Positions 17,240 to 26,458 are shown, counted from the stretch's first letter. The stretch is 64,000 nt of DNA from Acidobacteriota bacterium (GCA_021846275.1 JAJZBZ010000002.1:727475-791474), one strand, 5' to 3'. The notes: generated by a model not told the origin, from the letters alone. Program-made: numbers and translations.

Positions 17240-18084
17240 GGAAAGTTGTCGAAAGCGACTCCGCCCGGAGCCAGCGATCCGCAATTCCGGAGATTGAGCT
17301 GAAGGGTATTTCAAAGCAGTTCGACTCGGGGAATGCCAACACGCGCCGGCCAGTGCTCCAGGATATTTCGCTCGCGGTGGAACGCGGCGAGATTGTGACG
17401 CTGCTGGGGCCGTCGGGATGCGGAAAATCGACGCTGCTCCGTATTGTGGCCGGGCTGCTGGCACCGTCGGCTGGCGAGGTTTTCGTGAACGGGATTCTTC
17501 CGGTCAACGCGCGGCAGATGATGAGCTTCATCTTTCAGGATGCGACGCTGCTGCCGTGGCGGACGGTCGCGCAGAATGTGGGACTGGGCCTGGAACTGGA
17601 GCACGCGGCGCGTCCGCTGCGAGCCGAGCGGATTGCAGCGATGCTGCGGCTGGTGGGGCTGGAGGACGCGGGCAAGAGTTATCCGCGACAGCTCTCCGGC
17701 GGCATGAAGATGCGCGTCTCGATTGCGCGCGCGCTCGTCCATCGACCGCGCATTCTGCTCATGGACGAACCCTTCGCGGCGCTGGATGAGATCAATCGGG
17801 ACCGGCTGAACGAGGAGGTTTTGCGGCTTCATCGAGAACAGAACTGGACCGTTCTCTTTGTCACGCACTCGGTGGCGGAAGCGGTTTTTCTTTCCACGCG
17901 AGTCGTGGTGCTGGCTGCTCATCCGGGTCGCATCGCGCATATCCACGAGGTGAATCTGCCGTGGCCGCGTGAGAGCGCGATGCGGCTCAGTCCGGCATTT
18001 GACGCTGAGGCGGCCAGGGTTTCGCACCTGCTGCGCGAGGCTACGGCAATCTCACGACCGGATGGCGAAGGAGCGTTGGGTTGA
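17236..18084 (+). CDS. ABC transporter ATP-binding protein (SsuB/TauB/nitrate type)
   Basis: A 282-aa ATPase from a GTG at 17236, with another GTG immediately before it. Walker A 'LLGPSGCGKSTLLRIVAGLL', Q-loop 'FIFQDATLLPW', signature 'RQLSGGMKMRVSIARAL', Walker B 'ILLMDEPFAALDE' and H-switch 'VLFVTHSVAEA' are all present. The sequence class is that of nitrate/sulfonate/pyrimidine importers, matching the NMT1-like binding protein at 11457. It is coupled to CocE upstream and to the permease downstream. Confidence 0.95.
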   Translation: MRKVVESDSARSQRSAIPEIELKGISKQFDSGNANTRRPVLQDISLAVERGEIVTLLGPSGCGKSTLLRIVAGLLAPSAGEVFVNGILPVNARQMMSFIFQDATLLPWRTVAQNVGLGLELEHAARPLRAERIAAMLRLVGLEDAGKSYPRQLSGGMKMRVSIARALVHRPRILLMDEPFAALDEINRDRLNEEVLRLHREQNWTVLFVTHSVAEAVFLSTRVVVLAAHPGRIAHIHEVNLPWPRESAMRLSPAFDAEAARVSHLLREATAISRPDGEGALG

Positions 18085-18872
18085 GACCGAAGATCACGCT
18101 GGCGCTGAACAGCCTGCTCGTGCTGGCTTTCTTTCTGCTGCTGTGGCAGGTGCTGACGGTTCTGCTGCATGTGCCAGCGTATATTCTTCCTGGCCCGATT
18201 GCCGTTGCAGCGGTTGTCGGCAGCCGATTCTCTTCGCTGGCTGCTTCGTTCTGGATCACGACGCAGGCGGCGGCAATAGGGCTTGCCGCGAGCATCCTCG
18301 TCGGCATTGCGATCTCGTTGATCTTTGCGCAGTGGCGCTGGCTGCGACGGCTCCTTTATCCCTACACGATCCTGCTGCAGACGGTGCCCATCGTCGCCAT
18401 TGCTCCGCTGATCCTGATGTGGATGGGCAGCGGGATTGGCTCGGTGGCATTCATCGCCTTTATTGTCTGCCTCGCGCCGATCATCGCCAACACGACGCAG
18501 GGACTGATCAGTGTGGAGGAAAATCTGGTGCATCTGTTCCACATGCACAACGCGACACCGGCGCAGGTTCTTTTCAAGCTGCGACTGCCGCACGCGATGC
18601 CGAGCCTGTTTGTCGGCATACGCATCTCCTCCGGCATTGCCGTCATCGGAGCCATTGTCGGCGAACTCTTTGCCGGATCGAGCCGCGTGGGCCAGGGCGG
18701 GCTTGGATACTCGATCACTTATGCCAATGCGCAACTGGAGACCAACTACCTGTTTGCGCTTGTGCTGGCGGCTACGGTGCTGGGATTTCTCTTCTTCTTT
18801 CTGGGAATCTTTCTGGAATGGTATTTTCTTCACCAGTGGCACGAATCGCGCCGCGCCGAAAGCGGAAACTGA
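18081..18872 (+). CDS. ABC transporter permease (BPD_transp_1)
   Basis: A 263-aa inner-membrane permease with about six membrane helices, starting at an unusual TTG (18081) that overlaps the ATPase stop. 'NATPAQVLFKLRLPHAMPSLFVGIR', near residue 155, is the EAA-type cytoplasmic loop that contacts the ATPase. The rest ('VPAYILPGPIAVAAVV', 'YANAQLETNYLFALVLAATVLGF') matches SsuC/ThiX-type permeases. It completes an importer with 11457 and 17236. Confidence 0.93.
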   Translation: MRPKITLALNSLLVLAFFLLLWQVLTVLLHVPAYILPGPIAVAAVVGSRFSSLAASFWITTQAAAIGLAASILVGIAISLIFAQWRWLRRLLYPYTILLQTVPIVAIAPLILMWMGSGIGSVAFIAFIVCLAPIIANTTQGLISVEENLVHLFHMHNATPAQVLFKLRLPHAMPSLFVGIRISSGIAVIGAIVGELFAGSSRVGQGGLGYSITYANAQLETNYLFALVLAATVLGFLFFFLGIFLEWYFLHQWHESRRAESGN

Positions 18873-18933
18873 GCGGCAACAGCGTGGGGATGGAACGGAA
18901 GCAGAGCGGCAACGTCGGTGTGGAGGCGGGACA

Positions 18934-19755
18934 ATGTTGAGGATTGAGACGCGGCATGGGTGGTGGCTGATCACGCATCCCGATCACGCGCGGCTTGCCG
19001 GTTGTTTTGCGCGGGAGTGGGGCAACGAGCGATTTCGCAGGCCCGAGCCGCGCGCGCGTGTGTTGCACGCCATCGCCAGCCACGATGATGGCTGGTGCGA
19101 GCGCGATGCGTCCCCTGCGATCACGCGCGATGGACGGCCTTCAGCTTTTTCGACGGAGCTGGTCGGGAGCTATTCGGCGTTTGAGGAGATTGACCTCGAA
19201 GAGTATCTGGCCGTGCGGAGGCGCGCGGTGAGCGCGATTGCGACTGATGATGCTTACGCCGCGCTGTTGATCGCCACGCACACCGGCAACCTGCTGACCA
19301 GCCATGTGGACCGCGCGGCGATGACGGACGAGCAGTTATCGATTCTTGACCGATTTCTGAGCGAGCAGTCCGAGTTTCAGCAAACCCTCCGCGATGCCAT
19401 TCAGAGGGATTCCACACTGGCTGACGACGAAAAGCACGAGGAGGCGATTCGAGAGAACTTTCGCCTGCTTCAGGCCTGCGACAATCTGTCGTTGCTGACC
19501 TGTGTCGCCTTTGACAAGCCATCCAGCCTGCTGCACCCGCTGGCACTGCGGGACGGTGGCAGCGCGCCGGTGGATGTTCTGCCGCTTGCACCGCGGCACT
19601 TTCGGCTGACTCCGTGGCCCTTTGCCGAGCCGGAACTGCGCTTCGAGTTTCCGGCGCGCCATGTGACGGGCAAATGCTTCCGCAGTTCAGAGTCGCTTGC
19701 GGAGGCATTTCACATGGCTTCTGTTGAGACGTTGCTGGTGCGGCTCAGCGCCTGA
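18934..19755 (+). CDS. DUF3891 family protein
   Basis: A 273-aa protein of the DUF3891 family, with 'GWWLITHPDHARLAG', 'VLHAIASHDDGW' and 'AALLIATHTGNLLT'. The clustered His/Asp residues suggest a metal-dependent, HD-like hydrolase fold, but no activity is known. A strong ribosome site 'ggagg' lies seven bases before the ATG. It is the last gene of the import/catabolism run, and a 15-bp-arm hairpin follows. Confidence 0.88.
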   Translation: MLRIETRHGWWLITHPDHARLAGCFAREWGNERFRRPEPRARVLHAIASHDDGWCERDASPAITRDGRPSAFSTELVGSYSAFEEIDLEEYLAVRRRAVSAIATDDAYAALLIATHTGNLLTSHVDRAAMTDEQLSILDRFLSEQSEFQQTLRDAIQRDSTLADDEKHEEAIRENFRLLQACDNLSLLTCVAFDKPSSLLHPLALRDGGSAPVDVLPLAPRHFRLTPWPFAEPELRFEFPARHVTGKCFRSSESLAEAFHMASVETLLVRLSA

Positions 19756-19794
19756 GTCGGCGATGTGCTTCGTGAAAAATGTTTGGCAAACGAC

Positions 19795-19825
19795 AGCGGG
19801 GAAATCCGTGACGGATTTCCCCGCT
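19795..19825. terminator. Strong bidirectional hairpin between convergent genes
   Basis: Arm 'agcggggaaatccgt' (19795-19809), one central base, exact reverse complement (19811-19825). With one bulge, flanking 'cgac'/'gtcg' extends the stem. It sits between the convergent DUF3891 and TonB-receptor genes and can serve both. The T-tract is weak on either side. Confidence 0.65.
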
Positions 19826-19848
19826 CGTCGATTCGGAGGTTCTCGCAC

Positions 19849-22800
19849 TCAAAAATCGTAGTGCAGTGCCATCTGGATCTGCCTTGGGCTGCCGATGGTG
19901 TGGAGCGTGATTCCGAGACCCGCTGGACAACTGTAGAAGCCGTTGTTGGCGCCAGTGGGATTGGTGGTGCAGTTGTTGGTGGGCAGGGGCGGAGTTCCGG
20001 CGACGGGGAAGTTGTTGTAAAACGCATTCTGGGTGACGTTGTTGCCGGTGATGTCAAAGCTGGTGGTGTTGGTCAGGTTGAAGACATCGAAGTTGTAGCG
20101 CAGCGCTCCGCCCCGCCGACCGATAGGTGTCAGCTTGGACAGGGAGATGTCCGCTGTGCGCTGAGGCGCCTGGCGAAAGATGTTGCGCTGGCCGCTGACG
20201 AGGAAGTTTGTCTCGTAGGGGTCGTTGGACGGAATGGCGCCGCCGAGAGCGCCGGGATGGAGCAGCGGGACGGTGAAGCAACTTGCCTTCAGCGCGGGGT
20301 TGCCAAATGCGCCGGAGGCTCCGGTGGTTGCTGACTTTGCCGTGCATCCGGGAGCGAGGGGAACGATCGGATTGGTGATGCCGTCAAAGACGCTGTAGTA
20401 GATGCTGCCGACCGCGCCGGAGTAGTCGATGACGCTGAATGGCTGCCCGCTTTGCAGCACCGTGATTCCAGTCAGGCTCCAGCCGTTGGTGAAGAGTCCC
20501 TTGACGGTGTCGCCGGTGAAGAAGTTGGGAAGGTTATACGCGTAGGAAAAATTGAGCACATGGGTGCGATCAAAGTCCGAGAGTCCGTAGCCGCTGCGAA
20601 GATTGAGTGGATTGTCGCCGTTGTAGAAAAGTCCGAGCGCGCTCTGTTCATCGGTGGCGCGAGAAAAAGTGTAGGAGATGCTTGTCTGGAAGCCATGCGA
20701 GAGCCGCTTGTCCACATGCACCTGAAGGCCGTTATAGGAACCGATGCCAACGGTGCGATAGTCCTCCGCCTCCGCGGAGTAGCCGATGTAGGGAACGCGG
20801 AGATCGTTGTTTCCGCCCTCATACGTGTTCAGGTACGGAGTGCCGTCGGGAAGCGTGAGCGGATTGAAGTTGCTGTTTACGACGGTGTAGCCGTAGGTGT
20901 AGTTCTGGCCGCGAATTGGCCCGGACGGCGAGGCGATATTCGGCTGGTTGAAGGGCAGCGGAATGACCTGATGGCGATCCAGGTTGCCGACATAGCCGAT
21001 CTCGATGGCCAGGTCGCTGGTGGGCTGCCACTGCACGTCGAGCGTGTAGTCCATTGAGTAGGGAAGGACGTTGTTGCGATCATAGACGCCCATGGAAAAC
21101 GGGATGGCACCGTTCATGATCTGGTAGGCATTGGGCAGAAACTGGTTGATGTCGGCAACGTTCCCGCTTGGTGCCGGTCCCAGCGTTTTTCCCCATGGGT
21201 CGGAGAGATTGGCCACATTGGGATCGCAGGTCGGGATGTAGCCTTTGTAGTATTCCGTGATGCTCGATGCGGGGCAGAGCTGGGTATTCACAAACGGCGG
21301 CGCCTGATTCACACCAAACGGTCCGCCGAGGACTTCGCCCGCCGCGTAGCCCGGCGAAAAATAGGCAGACAGTTCGCCGCGGTCATAGTAAATGCCGAAG
21401 CCGGTGCGTATGACCACTTTGTTGTTGAACTTCGGCGGAGCGTAGGCGATGCCGAAGCGGGGAGCCATGCCCCACTGGCGTCCGGTGAGCGTGGTGTCGT
21501 GGCTGCTCTGCGCGACGATGTAGCCGTTGTTGGCGATGGTTCCGTTGGGATTGTTGGGATCATTTGCCGATCCGGCGTTGAACAACGAGGCATCGAAGTT
21601 GAAGATGCGTCGGTATTTTTCGGTGAGGCCGCCGTTCCAGTCATAGCGCAGGCCGAGCGTGAGGCTCAGGCTGGAAGTCGCCTGAAATTTATCCTGCAGA
21701 TAGAGGCCCACCTGGTTGGCGCGATAGTAGCGATTGCCATTTCCCTGCAGGAAGGTTGTTGTCTGGAAGTTGTCGTTTGTTGTGATCAAGCCCTGGAGGA
21801 ATTGGCTGAAATCCGCCGACGCGGTTGTGCCCGCGACGTTTGGCCTTTCGTCCCGGCTGTTCAACTGGGTATACGCCCAGCTTCCACCGGCGGACAGGGT
21901 GTGTTTGCCCCTGGTCCAGATCGAATTCGCCGACGGCATGAGTCGATTCTGGAAGATGCCGGTGAGAGATCCCTGATTGGAGCCTGGGCCGATGTTGAGC
22001 GTCTGGGTTCCGGTCGGGGTGTTGGAGCCAAGAATATCCACGATGGAGACGCCAGGATAGTAGGCCGAGCCGAGCGTGTTCACGCCGACACTGCTCGGGC
22101 TGAACGGCTGCTCGTTCGTGCTGTAAATCTTCTCGCGCAGGATGCCCAGATTCTCCGTGACGCTGAAGTTGGATGTGAGGATGTTGGCATTGTTGATCGT
22201 CCCGGCCTGGCTGCCATTGTCCATGTGCTGCGTGAAGCCGGGCACATTGGAGTAAGCGTAAGGGGTAACGGTTGGATCGTGCTGATAGTAGTAGCGCAGC
22301 GAGAGCGTGTCCGTGGCGCTGGGAACGTAGTCCACGTCGGCGACCGCCTGATCGGCCGTGAAGCGCGCCGTGCCGGGCAGCGAGACGTTATAGGGGTGGG
22401 TGACCGTGGCCACGCTTACTGGATTGGGCACAAGCCATTTGCCCGGCTCGCCGTCAATGCTTGGCTCATTCATCAGGGCCAGAGCTACCAGTCCGCCGCC
22501 GCCGGGGCTGTTGGTGATATTGCTGGCTGACAGGTTGTTCTGTGACCAGCCGATATTGGATACGGCTGCGAGACCCGCTGCGCTGCGGTCATTGCTGAGG
22601 CCCACCGGCACGGAGAAGAACGAATAGCCGGTCTCCTGATCCGAAACATGCACATGCTGGTAGCCGATGAAGCCGAAGAGCTTGTCCTTGATGAGCGGTC
22701 CGCCAAAGGTGCCTCCGGCGGTGTAGCGATGCAACTGCGGCACCTTCATGTTGGCTGGGATGTCAGGATCCTGATTGAAGAAAAATGGCGCCGCGTTGAT

Positions 22801-23727
22801 CCAGTTCGTGCCTCGATTCACGTAGAGGTTGCCGTGCGGCGAGTTTGTTCCGGAACGGGTGGTCATCTGGATGTGAGCGCCGGAGGTTGATCCCTCAGAG
22901 GCGTCGTAGAGCGACGCATCGACCTGCACCTCCTGAATCATCTCTGGCGCGGGGGTGGGAATGGCGTTGCCGATGGACAGATAGACCGACGCGCTGCTCT
23001 GGATCGTGCCGCCGGCCGTGGTGTTGCCCACGCCGGTGTTGTTCACCACGCGAGCCGAGGCCACCTGACTGGTGCTCTTGCCGTTGAAGAGGTTGGCCCC
23101 GTCAATGCCGTTCAGCAGAAATGAGTTCGAGGTGTCGCGCTGACCGTTGGCCCAGATGGGCTGATTGCCGAGGCCGGAGTTGGCTCCCGTGCCGCCGGAA
23201 AGCTCCGCATTGACGCCCGTGGCCAGGATGGCAAGCCCGGTGAAGCTGCCCGTCGGCAGCGGTGCGGCCTCGATCTGCGCGTGGTCCAGCACGTAGCCGT
23301 TGGTCGTGTCCACGGAGTTGAGCAGCGGCGAAGCGTCCACCTCGACGGTCTCCGAGCGCGATCCCACCTTCAGCTTTGGACTGACCGTTTCGGTTCGCGA
23401 GCTTTGCACTGCGATGTGCGGCGTCTTCTGCTCGTCAAACCCCTCAGCCGAATAGGTGATCGAATACACGCCGGCCGGAAGGCTCGACAGAAGATAATCG
23501 CCCGACCCATTCGATTTTGTTGTGCGCGTCAATCCCGTCTGCTCATCTTTGGCGGTTACCTGGGCGTTGGGAATGACGCCGCCGGTGGAGTCCATCACCG
23601 TGCCTGTAATCGCCCCCAGCGTCTGCTGAGCCTGCGCTTTTTCGCTGGCAATGAAGAGGATTACGACTGCAAGCAGGAAAATTCCAAGGAAAAAAAAACA
23701 GCTTCGCGCACTCCGAAAGATACTCAA
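19849..23727 (-). CDS. TonB-dependent receptor, Oar-like, with carboxypeptidase-regulatory domain
   Basis: A very large outer-membrane receptor (about 1292 aa). A signal segment 'FFFLGIFLLAVVILFIASEKAQA' is followed by 'LGAITGTVMDSTGGVIPNAQVTA', the carboxypeptidase-regulatory-like (Ig-fold) domain, then a plug ('NSFLLNGIDGANLFNG') and a long barrel ending in a C-terminal Phe ('QMALHYDF'). This architecture is expanded in acidobacteria and is usually assigned to uptake of plant polymers or other large substrates. The frame has no ATG between 23913 and the signal peptide. A TTG at 23727 preceded by 'gaggcgg' is the best start, and an upstream start at 23913 is the alternative. Substrate is unknown. 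Confidence 0.9.
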   Translation of the reverse strand: MSIFRSARSCFFFLGIFLLAVVILFIASEKAQAQQTLGAITGTVMDSTGGVIPNAQVTAKDEQTGLTRTTKSNGSGDYLLSSLPAGVYSITYSAEGFDEQKTPHIAVQSSRTETVSPKLKVGSRSETVEVDASPLLNSVDTTNGYVLDHAQIEAAPLPTGSFTGLAILATGVNAELSGGTGANSGLGNQPIWANGQRDTSNSFLLNGIDGANLFNGKSTSQVASARVVNNTGVGNTTAGGTIQSSASVYLSIGNAIPTPAPEMIQEVQVDASLYDASEGSTSGAHIQMTTRSGTNSPHGNLYVNRGTNWINAAPFFFNQDPDIPANMKVPQLHRYTAGGTFGGPLIKDKLFGFIGYQHVHVSDQETGYSFFSVPVGLSNDRSAAGLAAVSNIGWSQNNLSASNITNSPGGGGLVALALMNEPSIDGEPGKWLVPNPVSVATVTHPYNVSLPGTARFTADQAVADVDYVPSATDTLSLRYYYQHDPTVTPYAYSNVPGFTQHMDNGSQAGTINNANILTSNFSVTENLGILREKIYSTNEQPFSPSSVGVNTLGSAYYPGVSIVDILGSNTPTGTQTLNIGPGSNQGSLTGIFQNRLMPSANSIWTRGKHTLSAGGSWAYTQLNSRDERPNVAGTTASADFSQFLQGLITTNDNFQTTTFLQGNGNRYYRANQVGLYLQDKFQATSSLSLTLGLRYDWNGGLTEKYRRIFNFDASLFNAGSANDPNNPNGTIANNGYIVAQSSHDTTLTGRQWGMAPRFGIAYAPPKFNNKVVIRTGFGIYYDRGELSAYFSPGYAAGEVLGGPFGVNQAPPFVNTQLCPASSITEYYKGYIPTCDPNVANLSDPWGKTLGPAPSGNVADINQFLPNAYQIMNGAIPFSMGVYDRNNVLPYSMDYTLDVQWQPTSDLAIEIGYVGNLDRHQVIPLPFNQPNIASPSGPIRGQNYTYGYTVVNSNFNPLTLPDGTPYLNTYEGGNNDLRVPYIGYSAEAEDYRTVGIGSYNGLQVHVDKRLSHGFQTSISYTFSRATDEQSALGLFYNGDNPLNLRSGYGLSDFDRTHVLNFSYAYNLPNFFTGDTVKGLFTNGWSLTGITVLQSGQPFSVIDYSGAVGSIYYSVFDGITNPIVPLAPGCTAKSATTGASGAFGNPALKASCFTVPLLHPGALGGAIPSNDPYETNFLVSGQRNIFRQAPQRTADISLSKLTPIGRRGGALRYNFDVFNLTNTTSFDITGNNVTQNAFYNNFPVAGTPPLPTNNCTTNPTGANNGFYSCPAGLGITLHTIGSPRQIQMALHYDF

Positions 23728-24047
23728 GTTGCCGCCTCGCAAGAAAGAGATTCCCTGTGCATGGAAGACGCTTCCATGCAGGGGTGATGCAATGCGACCC
23801 ACACGGGTGAGTGAGTCTGAAAAGTGTAAGCGAATCGGAGTTGAAAACCAGTGCGTCCGCAGCCGGAAAATGCATTGTGGTCGTGCGGAATTTAGAGATA
23901 CATTACAGGACAAATCGGGGATTGCAACAGGAAAGTGAATCCGTCAGGAGGGTTTTTCTCTTTCTGATTGATTGTATTTATGCGCCTCATTGCGATTTGT
24001 TTATCGCGCGGCCGACTGCTGGCGCGAATCGCATCCGTCAGCGCGCC
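23728..24047. other. Upstream region of the TonB receptor
   Basis: This 320-bp interval lies between the HpxZ-like stop and the receptor start. It is AT-richer than its surroundings, holds the possible promoter at 23900-23927, and contains the open 5' extension of the receptor frame up to 23913. No other gene is seen. Confidence 0.6.
23900..23927 (-). promoter_or_regulatory. Possible sigma70-like promoter of the TonB receptor
   Basis: On the minus strand, 'ttgcaa' (23922-23927) and 'taatgt' (23900-23905) are 16 bp apart, about 170 bp upstream of the TTG start. The match is moderate only. Confidence 0.3.
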
Positions 24048-24449
24048 TCAGCCTTCCGGCAGCAGCGACACATGAGCGGAGACAATCCGCCAGCCGAATG
24101 GAAATCGCACCCAGAGCTGACTCTGCCTGCCGCGCCGCACCCTGTCGCCGCTTCGCCGCTCAAACTCCAGAGTCACGCTTGCCGTGTCGCGCCCAAATGT
24201 GACCACATCCAGTCGTTGAACGGCGCGAGCCAGATTTGCCGCTGGACGAGCCTGGCGAAAAGCCAGGATCTCCTCGATGCCGTGAAGATTCTCGGTTGCG
24301 CCGAAGCGAACGACGTCGGTGGACGACCAGAACATCTCCATCAGTGTTGCAACATCGTTCGACACCAACGCCTCTTCATAGCGTGGATACAGTGCGCAAA
24401 CCTCAGCCACGATCTCCGGTATATTGACATCCGCCTGCGGTATCGTCAT
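24048..24449 (-). CDS. hpxZ: HpxZ/AtzH-like (DUF3225) protein
   Basis: A 133-aa protein of the SnoaL/NTF2-like fold group. It carries the hallmark order 'CALYPRYEEALVSNDVATLMEMFW', 'VVRFGATENLHGIEEILAFR', 'GRQSQLWVRFPFGWRIVSAHVS'. This matches proteins annotated HpxZ (oxalurate catabolism) and AtzH of the cyanuric-acid/biuret pathway, where AtzH works with an amidohydrolase on a small amide. Here no amidase is adjacent, although amidase-type genes lie 5-14 kb away. Family membership is firm; pathway role is inferred. Confidence 0.82.
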   Translation of the reverse strand: MTIPQADVNIPEIVAEVCALYPRYEEALVSNDVATLMEMFWSSTDVVRFGATENLHGIEEILAFRQARPAANLARAVQRLDVVTFGRDTASVTLEFERRSGDRVRRGRQSQLWVRFPFGWRIVSAHVSLLPEG

Positions 24450-24671
24450 CAGAGTTCCTGCCCTTCGATCGGTATCAACGTGCCCAAGTGGCTATGGATT
24501 TTCCCATGAGATTGTCAGTCTAGCGCATGCCCAGCACAGCTTGCCCAGCGTTGGCCTGAGCCTACCCGTCATCCATTCGTTTGCTCCTTTTCGCTTGCCC
24601 TTTCCAGAGGGCCTCAATGCGGGAAAATTTCTGGGTCAGGCGCGGGTGATTCGTGTCTGGGTGGGTGGAGT

Positions 24672-25403
24672 TTACGTCTTGCGCGGAAAGCCCCAGAGTT
24701 CGCTGGTGAGCAGGCCGCGGAGGTGCGGGTGGTGTTCGAGGCGTTGCCAGCCGACGCGAGTGAGCGCGGCGGGATAGTCGGGAAGCTGCTGCGGGTCGAG
24801 GCCCGTGAGCAGGCGAAAGGCGCGGTAGAGCGCGGCGACGAGTGAGGCGGCGATGGGTCGCATCCAGCCGCACGCCGGGATGGCGAACTCGGAGATAAGC
24901 CAGATTGAGCCGGGTGCGGCGAGAGTGCGCAGGCGGAGGGCGAGCGCGGCAACTTCATCCGTGGTGAGGCAGTCGAGAAAAAAGTGGGTGACGATGAGGT
25001 CGGGCGCGGTCGGGCTGGGCTGAGGCTGTTCGTCCGCGGGCCAGCGACGGAGGTCGGCGAGTTCTGTGGTCAGGCGTCCCGCTGCATGGATGTCGGTGAC
25101 GCGGCGGGTGAGCGCGGCCAGCATGGTGGGGCTGGCGTCGATGGCGTGGACGTGGATTTCAGGGTGATCCGCAAGCAGGCGCGCGGTGAAGCGGCCGTCG
25201 CCGTCGCCGAGGACGAGAGCGCGGCGGCGGGCAGCCAGACGCGGCAGGAAGTGGAAGCGGCAGCGCTCCAGCGCGTGACCGAAGCTGAAGTATTCCATCC
25301 AGCGGTAGGGCGCGGCGAGACGGTCGAAGTTGGGTGTCTGGCGGCTTCGCGACTCGGGGCTGGCTTCGGGCTTGTCTCCGCCGATGCGCACGGTCAGCGC
25401 CAT
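24672..25403 (-). CDS. SAM-dependent class I methyltransferase
   Basis: A 243-aa protein with a Rossmann methyltransferase core: 'ALVLGDGDGRFTARLLAD' (motif I, glycine-rich), 'VHAIDASPTMLAAL' (acidic residue binding ribose), and 'DLIVTHFFLDCLTTDEV' (motif IV). The N-terminal 'NFDRLAAPYRWMEYFSFG' is typical of small-molecule or quinone/lipid methyltransferases. Its 5' end overlaps the upstream membrane-protein gene by about 10 bp, suggesting a coupled pair acting on a lipid-like molecule (inference). Confidence 0.88.
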   Translation of the reverse strand: MALTVRIGGDKPEASPESRSRQTPNFDRLAAPYRWMEYFSFGHALERCRFHFLPRLAARRRALVLGDGDGRFTARLLADHPEIHVHAIDASPTMLAALTRRVTDIHAAGRLTTELADLRRWPADEQPQPSPTAPDLIVTHFFLDCLTTDEVAALALRLRTLAAPGSIWLISEFAIPACGWMRPIAASLVAALYRAFRLLTGLDPQQLPDYPAALTRVGWQRLEHHPHLRGLLTSELWGFPRKT

Positions 25404-26458
25404 CCGCGCGGCACGGGCGCGAGCAGAAGCAGGGGCGCGAGCAGGATGAGTAGCAGAGGCGTGAGCAGGACGAGATCGGCTGCGGCGCGAAGGTGAAGCC
25501 CGGTGAGGCGGAGGCGATGGCGATCAAGAGCGGCGAGCAGGAGCGCGCTGGCGGCGATGGCGAAGAGAAACAGCGCGGCCTGTGGAGCGTGGCAGGCGAA
25601 CGCAGGCAGGGCTGCGATTGCTGAGGCGGCTGCGAGCGCGAGTTGATTTCCGGTGCCGCCGCTGCGATTGGCGTCCCAGCGCTCGATGAGTCGGCAGTTG
25701 AGCCAGGCGAGCAGGAAGCAGGCGGCAACGGGGGCGATGAGCACGGCGAAGCTGCCGGGCGCGCGAGTGGCCGCTGGAGCGGCGCAGACGAGAGCGAAGA
25801 TGAGTCCGACGAAGGTTTCCTTGGACAGGAACCGAGCGGCGGATTGCAGACGGTTTGCAGGCCTGGCGGGAAATGGCTCGGCATCGGGATCGGTCCCGGG
25901 TGTGGGGCGGTTGCGCCGGGTGTGGATGGCGACGAAGTAAACGGCTGCGGCGAGAGCGAGCACGGCGTCGCGGTCGCGGATGGCGGGCGGCATGTTCAGG
26001 AGGACCAGAGCCAGCGCGGCGACGAGGCTGAGGATGGCGGCGGGCAGCAGGACACGGCGATGTTGCCAGTGGAACCAGTGGCGTTCGCGGAGCGGGGCGA
26101 GTGCGCGCTTTGCGTCCATGAGCCGGTCACCGAGATAGATGGACCAGGTTCCGAGGCCGAGCGCGATGGGTGCCCAGAGCGGCAGGCGAGCGGCGGAGAC
26201 GCGGGCCAGCGCAAGGGACCAGCAAACGGCGACGGTGGGCGCGTCGAGGCTGGTGAGATGCCACCAGCCGAGGAGTTTGCCGGGCAGGGTGAAAAACTGT
26301 GCGACGAGGCCGGTGAGTGGACGCGACGCGTCGGCGACGGTTGGCGTTTTTGACCCGGAGTGAACGGTTTCCCGCAGCAGATCAGCAGCGTGGAGGTCCA
26401 CGGACTGATTGCGCGGTGAGGGGAAATTGGAAATCAGGGTTTGCGGTTCTGTGTCCAT
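25394..26458 (-). CDS. Polytopic membrane protein, possibly UbiA-like
   Basis: A 354-aa protein with about 100 mostly hydrophilic N-terminal residues, then roughly eight hydrophobic helices. 'IYLGDRLMDAKRAL' (about residue 135) resembles the first Asp-rich motif (DxxxD) of UbiA prenyltransferases, and the helix spacing is compatible. The second Asp-rich motif is not obvious. It overlaps the methyltransferase gene, and prenyltransferase/methyltransferase pairs are common in quinone and isoprenoid pathways. It is divergent from the aminotransferase gene. Treat UbiA as a hypothesis. Confidence 0.6.
   Translation of the reverse strand: MDTEPQTLISNFPSPRNQSVDLHAADLLRETVHSGSKTPTVADASRPLTGLVAQFFTLPGKLLGWWHLTSLDAPTVAVCWSLALARVSAARLPLWAPIALGLGTWSIYLGDRLMDAKRALAPLRERHWFHWQHRRVLLPAAILSLVAALALVLLNMPPAIRDRDAVLALAAAVYFVAIHTRRNRPTPGTDPDAEPFPARPANRLQSAARFLSKETFVGLIFALVCAAPAATRAPGSFAVLIAPVAACFLLAWLNCRLIERWDANRSGGTGNQLALAAASAIAALPAFACHAPQAALFLFAIAASALLLAALDRHRLRLTGLHLRAAADLVLLTPLLLILLAPLLLLAPVPRGWR

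Noticed and set aside
22400..22627. Short plus-strand frames within the TonB receptor gene
   Set aside because: Antisense to a continuous 1292-residue receptor; no ribosome sites and no recognisable protein features.
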